From Schizophyllum amplum (Eukaryota; Basidiomycota; Agaricomycetes; Agaricales; Schizophyllaceae), in assembly GCA_007026445.1 (NCBI GenBank), contig VDMD01000073.1, positions 62,001 through 126,000 of the forward strand: a stretch of 64,000 nt of DNA, in the 5' to 3' direction. Positions within the stretch are counted from its first letter, which is position 1, and each line of letters starts with the position of its first letter. This document shows positions 55,296 through 64,000 of this stretch, one piece after another. The notes under the pieces were generated by a model. The model saw nothing but the letters and a program-made list of their open reading frames with translations. It did no database searches and was not told where the DNA came from. The translations under genes were made by a program, and so were the position numbers.

Positions 55296-58200
55296 CTACA
55301 CCTCCTCCACGGAAGTCGCTGCCGCCGTGCTCGACGCCTCCGCCGTGAGCGCCACCGCCGTCGTGCTCGACGCATCCCCCACAGACGTCGTCACCACTGC
55401 GCTCGACAGGACAATTGCATCGTCGATATCCATGTCGATATCGTCGTCTTTGAGACGGAGCATCTCCCGAGCCGCCGCAAGGCTCAATGCCAAGTCCCCC
55501 TCGTCGAGCAGCCCAGTACTTCGCTGATCCTCGAAGATGAGACGCTTGCTGCGGCCGATTGGCTTGTTCCACTCGGCCAGGAAGCGATCGCGTAGGTCAA
55601 CCCATTGTTGTGCGTGCCGCAGAGCGTAGGCGCGCGTGCCACACGCATAGGCGTCCCCGCGACCGATGTCAATATTCGCCCTCTCGCGCCAGACGGAAGC
55701 CTCGCTCTCCAGACTCCTGAGACAGCGGCGCATGTCCTCTTGCAAGATAAGCACCTCCTCATCCCACCGATCCTTGCGTGCAAGCGCCTTTGCCCATAGG
55801 CAGCGGACGGCTGTATAGTGTATCAGTAGATGAAAAGGCAAGCGGGTAGAACTTAACCTACTCTTGAGAACATCACCGTCATCCTGTGATGCTGCGCCAT
55901 TCGACGTCCATAGCCATGACATCTGATGCTTCCCCGTTGAGACATGGATGTGTCGCGGCCGAGTTGAGGACCCCGCGCGCGATAGCTGGGCCTGGGCTGC
56001 AGCGTCTGGCTCTGCCTCCTCACCCTCGAGTCGGAGGTCTGACGGTAGCAAGGCGGGGAACTGGTCATCCTCGGTAAGGCCGCGAAGGGCGAGTATAGCC
56101 GCGCGAGTGTGGCGGTAAGCGACAGCGTCGAGTTCGATCTTGCCCTGCAGCGTCTCTAGAAGAGCGCGCGCACGCGTCGATTTCTTCTGCCCGGTGACGT
56201 GCTTGTTGCGCCACTCGATGTGGTACTGCTTCGCGTGCAGTTTCCGTTGCAGGGCGTTCATCAGATCGTGCGCGCCTGCTATGCGAAGCTTCAGCTCCTT
56301 CTCCGGGAGGCCCTCCGCGCAGATCATGCGCCGGACGTTGGCTGGGAAATCGGACGGCAAGTAGATCATTTGATGCTCTACATCGACCGCCCGAACGTCC
56401 TCGCCCTCCTTGTCCTCGATCCAGGCCTGCGCTCCCGGCATGTGCACCTTGCTCAACTCGTCGAACTTCTCCTTCTTGGCGAGGAGTGCGCGACGGCGAT
56501 TGTTGATGATCCCTTCGAGATTCATGGGAATGACGGTGGGGCCTTGAATGTCAGCCATGATCCTTCGTCTGTGGGCAACCCATCGTCAGCACACGAAGGA
56601 CTGAGTACATCGAAATTGTACGTACTGTGCAACTTCCAGTTGAAGCCCCGCTGATAAAAACGCGGTCTGGCTCGTCGTGTGGACGCCCGCACGCCCGTCC
56701 TTGATCTCCTGCATCTCCTCTGCATCGAGCATTTGCCGCACCTGGGCCTCGGACATGTTGCCTGCCCAACGTCAATTACGAAAGCGCATATGCAGAGACT
56801 TACTCACTGGAAACCGGCATCGTAAAGGGACTCGGACCGCTACGATCGGACTGCCAACGGCGCACGTCGGCCTTCCACTTCTTCACCTCCCCTGGCTCGA
56901 CGTTGTTATTCACGCGCTTAAAGGCCTCGATCTGCACAGCTCGCTCGTCTATGGCAATGACAAGTCGGCGCGCAAGCGTGGTTACTACACAGAAGGTCAG
57001 AAGCGAAACGCGACACGATGTGATAGCACGTACCGACGCCCACATTCTTCATGAAGTTGCAGCGATCTCCTTTCTCCTCGAGCCAGTCGTGGCGCGAGCC
57101 CTCGCCCATTTCTTTTGTGGCCCACGCGAAGGGATTGAACATCGACCAGATGCGTTCTATGCCTTCACCGTCCGTCCTGCCGACTTGATGGTACTTCAGC
57201 GAGTGGACGGAGCGGCACAGCTCCTCGTGGATGCCGCCGTGCCAGACGGGAAGGCCAAAGGTGATGTCGATGAGGGGGTCCGGTTGAAGGGATGCCGGTA
57301 GCTTCTTCACGCGTTCACGGAAGTTCACCATGTATTGGCAACCAATGTCGTAGGAGCACGTTGTCATCGGACTTCCCAGTTGGCGGAGCACGGAGCATAG
57401 TACGTAGTCAACATTACAGTAACTGAGCATGGAAATGAGGACACAGCGGCCATTCTTCGAAGGGAGAAGCACGCACCGCTCGCCCTTTTGCAGGTCGGCA
57501 AACCCGTGGGGCTGGATAACTTCGTGGCGGGCGCAAATAACGCCCCCTACGCCCGATACGCGCAGGCCTTTGGTGATCTTGGTGTCCTTTTCCGCCAACG
57601 CGGCGAATGCAATGCATGAGCTGATCTGCCGAGTTGATTAGAGTAAGCCGGCGGCATGGATACAGGTGCGATGTATGGATGGACGAGATGTGGATGAGAG
57701 GCGCGCGCTTGTAGAGGGGGCAACACGATCGGGGCGAGACGATCGGGGGGGGGGGGCATCTTCGCTGGAAGCGACACTGCGAATTCCCGGTGCGGTGAGG
57801 ACTCAAAGCAGTGTGCCTCGGCGTAAGATATGTGGCCATGTGTTCGCAACATGATGGAGGGAGCGAGTGGGGCAAAGTAGAAACTCACGTCGATCTCTGA
57901 TACATAGTTGGCGATGTGTTCCTTGTATGGGGCCGTGTCCACAAAGTATCCAAGGCCCTCGCCGAGCGCAGGGCCGCTGTTCTCGTTCTTCCTGATGCGA
58001 TTCTTGAGCCGGAAGTTCGCGTCAACGGCTAAGATGGTTCGAAAGCGGTATCTATTAGTGCATCGTCAATAACTATACCAAGTGAACGCGCGCATACTCA
58101 CTTCTCGCGCTCCGGAAGCGTCTCCCATCCGGCCGGAAGATTGACGCCAGGGCGAGGGCACGCCCAGCAACGGACAGCGACCTCTCCAGGTGCAGTCCCC

Positions 58201-59432
58201 GCAATACCGGTGGCTGCGTTGCCGCGGCCGCTTCTCTTCATACGCAGCAGGAATGCGTACTGTCGCGCCATCCGTGCCAGCGACTTCTCCCTGTCCTGAA
58301 TGAACGTCAGCTGCTGAGATGCCCCTATTGTTTATCATACGTACTGGGACGGTGTGAAGGCCAAGGGCGTCGGTGTTCGTCTCAAGCACCTTGATGTGAT
58401 TATGCGCGTTGACGTTGGCGTGGACAGCGGCGAGTCGAAACCAGTCCAGCGCAGCGAAAGTTGCGCACGTCTCTGGATCAACAGATGTAGCGGGATACCA
58501 GCGGTTTCGCAGAAGCTGGATGGTGTGCTCCGCCGCTGGACCAAGACGGCATCCGCAAAAGCGAAACCGGACGGAGTGTATGCGCTGGTCGAGAACCGTC
58601 ATGGTTCGAAGCAGGGGGTCCGGTCTGACGCATGCCCGCCCGCCATGCCCCAGCTGATATATGAGGCCAAGAGACGCGAGGGAAACCCTCGTCCAGTACG
58701 AGCCCGTCCAGCTCTGTTGGTGTGTCAGTGGTGCGCATATGGTGCCAGACAACGCGACGCACCTCAATTGTGTGCAGCGGCATGGAGCGATGCCTCTCCA
58801 GGCAACACGACAAGCACTCGGTGAAATCACCGCATTCCCAACAACAGAGCAGGTAGCTCTCGGGAAGTCGGGGGTTTCCGCGCCGAGCGCCCGCTGGTAT
58901 GTCGTCGCCCACTGGAGCTGGTTCGTAGGGAACGTATGCCGTGCTGCACGTCGTACAGCAGGACTCGGTAAGGGATGATCGGAGCCCCTCGCCCCACATG
59001 AGCTCTTCGAGGAAAGCCTGCTGCGACATCTCTCGCCAGTTCTCCATGGGATCGACCTTTGCGCAAAATCTGTTAGACACAACACATGAAGAGTCAGAGG
59101 ACACATACCTGACGCTTCCGTTTGCTTCCTGCCCCAGCATCCACGCCCTCGGCAGACGCGTCGAAATCATCAAGACATGGATATTCGAACGCAATGTCCG
59201 GCTCCCTGGTGCTCTCCATCGGATTCCATGTCGAGTGTGGCGCATTCATATCGGACGCTTTCCGTTTCTTGGGCGCGGGAACGCGTAGAGTATCGGCGTC
59301 GCTCGCCAGTCGCCGGCCGTCTGTAGATAAACTGAACGAAAGATGTTTCGCAGCAGTAGTATCGTTTCGCAGGTCAAAGTCATGAGAGAAGCCGAGGTCT
59401 TTGGGACGTCGCCCAGCTTTTCCAGATGCCAT
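55296..59432 (-). CDS. KDZ-2: full-length KDZ-family transposase with CxC2 cluster
   Basis: Start at 59432 (MASGKAGRRPKDLGF), matching the KDZ-1 start context. Exon 1 carries a basic KRKRQ end; exon 2 begins VDPMENWREMSQQAFLEELM. The CxC2 cluster has CCTTCSTAY, CCWECGDFTECLSCC, ERHRSMPLH, SLASLGLIYQLGHGG. The RNase H-like core has TILAVDANFRLKNRI (first Asp), SGVGGVICARHEVIQPHG, CSYDIGCQYMVNF (second Asp) and GRTDGEGIERIWSMFNP (Glu). The C-terminal helical part (GLPEKELKLR, HAKQYHIEWRNKHVTGQKK, RHIHVSTGKHQMSWLWTSNG) ends at the stop at 55296. About nine short introns plus one longer (about 57632-57888, with a G10 run). No in-frame lesion seen. KDZ elements are known to be abundant in Agaricomycetes; activity here is inference. 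Confidence 0.85.
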
Positions 59433-59664
59433 GATGAAGAGGGAACAATTGACGGCTGAGCGCTGAGCATCAACGCCAACAAGACGCGTCCGCTTGACGC
59501 GTCGTAACGTTCTCAGGGTCAGATGACTGTTCAACTATGTCGCCCGTTAACGTATACCAGTACTTATGAATTATCTATTGTAACAAGACACGGTGGCCCA
59601 CAGTATTACAGTATGCAGTTGACTTACGGACTAATAGATCTTTTCAAAGGAGACAGTTGCATCA

Positions 59665-59703
59665 AATCACGCTCCTACGGCTTTGAACCGTAGGAGCGTG
59701 ATT
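59665..59703. repeat. Perfect 16 bp stem, 7 nt loop inverted repeat
   Basis: AATCACGCTCCTACGG, loop CTTTGAA, CCGTAGGAGCGTGATT. It lies between the U2 stop (59752) and the KDZ-2 start (59432). Could be a transcript 3'-end hairpin or the remains of a deleted inverted-repeat element. Confidence 0.95.
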
Positions 59704-59751
59704 AGTATACATAGAACACACCTAACGAATACAAACAAGACGGTCTAGCTA

Positions 59752-61430
59752 CTATTCACTAAAATCATACGTCAAGGTTGCGCCGTACGCGTTGGTGATG
59801 GTAACACGCGGACGAACTTCAGGCGCCGGCGGCGCCGCAGGAGTCTCCCTAGGCCGGCTAGTGTAACTTATTCAGCAACTCTGAACACAGATACTGTGTC
59901 GGTACACTCACCTCGCCCTGAGATAGCGCCCAGGGGGTCCCGCAACGCGCTGACCTGTCTTCCAGTTGGAAGCACGAGTGGTGCTGCGGCCACGATTGAC
60001 CTCCTCGGAGCTGCTGGGGTCGAACTCGGAAGGGGGGAGTGGCGAAGAGTCGATCGCAGTCGACGAGCTGCGCCACTGGACGGTCTGCGTCGGGGTGGAA
60101 GGCGCCGCCCGCGCGCGCCGAGCTATGACGATCTCGTCATCCGACGACGTAGCACCTTCCACCGCCGCAGCGCGCGCGCGCCGGGATATGACGATCTCGT
60201 CGTCCGAAGACGGAGCGCCGCGCGGCGTCGGTGTTGTGGATCCCTCGCGCGCTGGAGAAGACGACACCTGCGAGGCACGGCTTGTCGAGGTTGGCGTTGA
60301 CTGAAGGCTGCTGGGCAAGCTGCGCAGCGGAGTGCTCGGCCGCCTGGTGACCAAACCCGACGGCGTCATCTGTCTAGCAAGACGGCGCGTCTTCGCCGCC
60401 GAGAACCCGTTGGCACGGCACGCGTCTTCGATCGTGAAAGGAGACGGCAGCGGGTACAGATCCCTGAACGCGTACATTCTGCGTAGATGGTGAGAGGGAC
60501 CCAAGGGAGAATATAGGTCCACGCACTTGCCGAGCTCAGGCTTAACCTCGGTGCCTGCGGTTGTATAGGCGATGTCCCGGGGATTCAAGTGCATGAGCAT
60601 CTGCCGCGCTGTCTTCCCGCCCTTGACAAAGCGCGGACCAATGTCGCCTTTGACTGGATGGATCTTGGGGATTCCATGTTCGAGCATCTTCGTTGGCGGT
60701 ATGAAAGCCGGCACCCTGTGGGCTTCGGCGAATTCCCTAACGTACAATCAGCACAGATATACGCATGGCGATCCGAGTCAACGCACTTCCATTCCGCTCC
60801 CTTGCGGTCCCACCACCCGGGCGTCTCCAGCGCCGCTGCCTTGTCGGAGTCGACGAGATACACCTGCTTTTGTTCTTGATAGGAGGCGTCGATCATTTCC
60901 GGGCTGGAGCATTCGTAAGTCAGAGAAATGGTGCCAGGCTATAGATGAACGCGCTACGTACACATAGGAGGATTGGAGATCGAGTTGGCAGGTCATGAGG
61001 AGCTCCGGCCAAGAAAGAGTGACGTCCGCCTCGACGGCGCGCATGATGCGGCTAAATTACTGAGTAAGCATACAGAACGCGTCGAAAGATGATAACTCAC
61101 AACTCAGCGGTCTGCTTGGCCAAAGATGTCGAGAAAAAGGCGGAAAACCTTTCATAGCCAGCACTGAGGTTGAGTGGACCATCCTCCGTGGCAACAGGCG
61201 GCGTGTTTTCGTCGTCGAGAGGCGAATTTTCATTGTCGCTCGCACTGTACAAGTCGACTGGAAATGTGTCGGTAAGCGACGTCAACAAGAGATAGAAAAG
61301 ATAGAGATACCTGGAGAAGCCTCGCACGCGACTGTAGCAAGAGCGTCAAGGAGCGGGGTCGCGCTGGTGGTCGGCGACCTGCTGGAGACGGGAAGCAAGA
61401 GAATAGAGTCAGATTCAGGCGAAGACATTA
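59752..61430 (-). CDS. U2: unknown companion gene upstream of KDZ-2
   Basis: Paralogue of U1. Start at 61430 (MSSPESDSILLLPVSS). Exons joined in phase near 61312/61257, 61102/61049, 60960/60904 and others give VDLYSASDNENSP, FSAFFSTSLAKQTAE, MRAVEADVTLSWPELL, EMIDASYQEQKQVYLVDSDK, ALETPGWWDRKGAEWKCVD, FIPPTKMLEHGIPKIHP, IAYTTAGTEVKPELGK and MYAFRDLYPLPSPFTIEDAC. The tail is disordered, with a duplicated SSDDEIVI(S/A)RRARAA unit. A last exon (59848-59752) encodes RVTITNAYGATLTYDFSE before the stop, comparable with the FEE end of U1. No known domain. It ends 320 bp from the KDZ-2 start on the same strand. Confidence 0.65.
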
Positions 61431-61439
61431 GATATGCGA

Positions 61440-62575
61440 AGAAGAGCGAGAGGGGAAAGGGAAAGAGAGATAACGCAGCGAACGAGATTGCCCATTTTAA
61501 GGGGATGGGTGAGACGCCCGCGTCTGCGCCATGAACAGGTGGTGGTCGGAAGCGAAGATGTACTGGCTCGTTCCCAAATTAGCAGATCGAGCCGTCGTCA
61601 CGGCATTATCCGGTGAACTTCAACATTGGGCGTGACCTGCAGAACAATCCGTGCGAGACAAGCGTACACCCACCTTCGTATTCCATGCATCGAATGCAAG
61701 ACCAATAATCTATACGTGGTTCCAAGCGTCGAACTTACCACAACTTGTCTGTCAGCGCCCGATGTTGAACTGGAGTAATAGCGACGACTTCCGAAGCATG
61801 CTGCAGTCGTAACGATCGGTATGTGCTTGTGTACATCGTACTCATGTATATAGCCTTGTCTAGCACAATGAAGTCGATAAACTGAAGCGCTGTAGGAGCT
61901 CTCCGGTTGATTTCTCCCGGGGTACACAGCTCATACAACGATGTCTTCAAGTTGTACAGTACGACTTGAACGACTTGAACCAGTGCGCGTCCGTCAGAGG
62001 CCTGTACGGTGCAATGCAGACCGTAATCAAGAAAGCATCGTCCCTTGCTACTTGTCTTCTGGTGATGTTGTCAATAAGACAGCGCTGTGCAGGCATTAAG
62101 CAACTCAGAATTGATACGACGCAGTAAGAACGAGACAGTGAGTGCGAACTTATTCTGCTGGGTTCAGTCGTCGTGAAATCCTGCAGCGGCGCATTCAGTA
62201 CCGCATCTCTTGCTTGAGGAATGCATTTACGGACTGGAAGGTACTGTACTCACTCAGGCTGGTGGTACATGCAGATATTCAACGAATTCAAGCGTGTCGA
62301 TGGCTGATGGCCATGTTTACGCCGGCACTCAAGCAATGCATGTCTAGATTTATCTGAGTGCTCAAGCATGCGATTTTCCGCCCACTGCACCTCGCGTCTG
62401 ACGACTGGATGGTGTCAATGGACTATAACCTTTGTTGATCTACGTGGGGCTGCTCATTGTACGAGTCGGTATACAGTGTCCGATTGCTATAACGCTCGCT
62501 CTTCAATTGTTTCGACCTCGTCGCACTGTTCTAGCCCAAGTCGTTGTGCTACATATACTACAGCAATATCTCTGC
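61440..62575. other. Spacer between U2 and the second hybrid-binding gene
   Basis: About 1.1 kb with short motif-free frames. The same position in block A (39850-41000) is also an empty 1.1 kb gap. Confidence 0.4.
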
Positions 62576-62581
62576 CTACCC

Positions 62582-63343
62582 CTACCCGCGCGTCAGCTTG
62601 CGAACCTCGCCGGACTCGAGCGCTATCTTGAAGGCGCCGACGGCTTCGTCACGCCCGCGGTAGCTTCTAAGCGCCGCTCCTTTGAGCCCCGTCGTCGAGA
62701 GCATAGCTTCGTGGCTGTGGAATCCGTTAGCCTCTCTGCTTTCAGGCCGGCTCTGTATCATGCAGCATGCTTTACTCACTATGTACGATATACACCAGGC
62801 TGAACACCTTGGAATACGACGTACCATAGATGGCCGCTCGGGGCCATGGCAACGCTGGTCGCGTCGTCCATGAAAGCCGTGCATAACACCAAGTCCTCAA
62901 TGCTTAGGCGGGTCTCCGTGATGTGCTGTCCAACGGTCGCCGTTGCATCCGCGAACGAGAACGTCAAGCCGCGACCGCGCGCCGCTTCGAATGCTGCACG
63001 CGCCTCGTTCATCGTCTTGTAGCCTAGGTAGGAGTTGTGTTTGATGCCAGTGACCTGAGACCGACAATCGTCCCTGCCAGACCGTTCGTGAATCAGTGCG
63101 AACCATTCAAAGAGAGTGAGCTGAGACGGACCAGTTCGTATACACCCCTGCCTTCTGTCCGAGGAAGACAACGTATGCGCCTGGCTTCTTCGATTTGCGA
63201 GGGGGCGCCGCTAGCGTCGTATCCGCCGATGTGTTTGAGGGCGTTTGTGCGGTTGAGGCCGCGGGAGGTATTGCTTCGTAGCAGGGCAGACCGTTATCAG
63301 CGACGGTCAGCTGGAAGAGGCGCTGCGTGAGGTCGTCCGTCAT
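62582..63343 (-). CDS. Tandem RNase H1 N-terminal (hybrid-binding) domain protein, copy B
   Basis: Paralogue of the gene at 41005-41717, with the same three-exon layout. Start at 63343 (MTDDLTQRLFQLTVADNG). Domain 1: AYVVFLGQKAGVYTNW, then DDCRSQVTGIKHNSYLGY. A linker with LSIEDLVLCTAFMDDATS (copy A: KVEDLALCLHFLEDSTS) follows. Domain 2: WYVVFQGVQPGVYRTY, then HEAMLSTTGLKGAALRSY after the last intron (donor GTGAGTAAAG near 62789). Ends EVRKLTRG. No nuclease domain. The acidic/aromatic pattern of RNase H1-N is complete in both repeats, so nucleic-acid binding is plausible. Confidence 0.8.
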
Positions 63344-63349
63344 TGTGTG

Positions 63350-63860
63350 TAGTGAGAATGTACGGGCTCACAAGCGGCGCTCTTTTAAGTCGTTGAGCTC
63401 AGCGCAATTAGGCCGGCCACCTGGTTTGACGGGTGGCGTCAGGCGGATTGAGGGCGGCCACTTCAAGAAGGCCGTGCTGTCTTTTTTTATCACCGTGGCG
63501 CCTCGTTCAACGCGCGCTCGCGCTAGAAGTAATGCTGCGCACCAATGATTTCCGGCAATGGCTGCCTCGCGCTAACGAATCTGCATCGCGCATCGGCGGA
63601 TGTTGTCAAGGATGGTAATATTTGCGTCAGCCTTTCCACTGCATTACGCGCGCGGGGGATCTGTGTTGAATGCTGCTGCTCATTTTGTGACACACGGTAA
63701 TATTCAGATGAACTCAAGATGACTGGCAATTTTTCAAGATACAGGCAGACAAAGAGGCTCGTATATATGCACGACAGCAGCGACGAGGAACATTTTGAGG
63801 CACGGGTTGCAGAACTGGGCGAAGACGCATGAGTAGGGTGCGACAGGAGGTACGGGAATA
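63350..63860. other. Spacer between copy B hybrid-binding gene and V2
   Basis: About 500 bp, no supported gene; the equivalent gap in block A is 41720-42350. Confidence 0.35.
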
Positions 63861-63865
63861 CATAC

Positions 63866-64000
63866 CTAGTTCACGATGGAGAGCATGTTGTTGGAACGGG
63901 CGTTGTTGAAATAGGCGATGGCCTCCCCGAGATCCTTGCCACAAAGGCTGATGGGTCCCGAGACGCGCGAGATGGCCGCATTGAACGCCATCCTTGTGAG
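63866..64000 (-). CDS. V2: last exon of V1 paralogue, cut by the window edge
   Basis: Only the terminal exon is inside. It reads MAFNAAISRVSGPISLCGKD and LGEAIAYFNNARSNNMLSIV, stop at 63868-63866. V1 ends GKVSNPISWCPSTLGNALQW, FNAKRDMGVCEIIN. The shared pattern (VS.PIS......LG.A...FN..R.......I.N) and the same place in the gene order identify it. An acceptor-like CACAAG at the very edge marks the likely exon start. Confidence 0.6.
   Translation of the reverse strand, partial: LTRMAFNAAISRVSGPISLCGKDLGEAIAYFNNARSNNMLSIVN

Noticed and set aside
31271..64000. TET/JBP dioxygenase expected near KDZ elements
   Set aside because: I looked for an H-x-D plus GGxL/PGD-type core and found none; the only dioxygenase seen is of JmjC type.
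1..64000. tRNA, rRNA, CRISPR or telomere repeats
   Set aside because: No cloverleaf-like or rRNA-like segments, no spaced direct repeats and no TTAGGG arrays were seen on reading; a covariance-model scan would be decisive for tRNA.

Overview
This window looks like accessory, repeat-rich chromosome from a filamentous basidiomycete of the Agaricomycetes, plausibly a polypore. The reasons are genes split by many 50-60 bp GT-AG introns, a Zn2Cys6 factor of basidiomycete type, KDZ transposases with CxC2 cysteine clusters, a Ty3/gypsy chromovirus with a TGTCACG-type LTR, and several lineage-restricted gene families. No bacterial features are present. Gene spans given here run from first to last coding base; inner exon borders were placed by eye.

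Layout. 0-0.8 kb: 3' end of a HAM1-like (DUF4449-type) gene with an apparent frameshift. 0.8-7 kb: little that can be assigned. 7.0-8.65 kb (-): Zn2Cys6 transcription factor. 8.7-12.1 kb: nothing solid. 12.1-25.3 kb (+): gene X1, whose first intron carries a 10.2 kb gypsy element (12246-22450, minus strand); that element is itself interrupted in gag by a 3,229 bp terminal-inverted-repeat (TIR) element. 25.4-27.0 kb (+): F-box protein. 27.1-29.8 kb (-): JmjC protein. 30-31.2 kb: copia-LTR-like module and a 153 bp minisatellite. 31.3-38.4 kb (-): KDZ transposase KDZ-1, disrupted ten codons after its start by a second, apparently identical copy of the 3,229 bp element. 38.7-43.0 kb (-): three companion genes, U1, a tandem RNase H1 N-terminal (hybrid-binding) domain protein, and V1. 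43.4-46.4 kb (+): gene Z. 48.1-49.4 kb (+): DEDDy 3'-5' exonuclease. 49.5-50.8 kb (-): gene Y. 51.5-54.0 kb (+): X2, a truncated paralogue of X1. 54-55.3 kb: second LTR-like module and GC-rich tract. 55.3-59.4 kb (-): KDZ-2, which looks intact. 59.8-64 kb (-): U2, a second tandem hybrid-binding-domain gene, and V2 running off the edge.

The main observation is that five gene families occur twice in the same order and orientation: X(+), KDZ(-), U(-), tandem RNase H1-N protein(-), V(-). Intron positions are kept, but the proteins are strongly diverged. This is either an old segmental duplication or two copies of a multi-gene mobile unit built around a KDZ transposase. The second is the pair of 3,229 bp TIR elements: exact 7 bp target duplications, long degenerate TIRs, perfect internal palindromes and no recognisable transposase. 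They appear to have moved very recently, each into the coding sequence of another transposable element.
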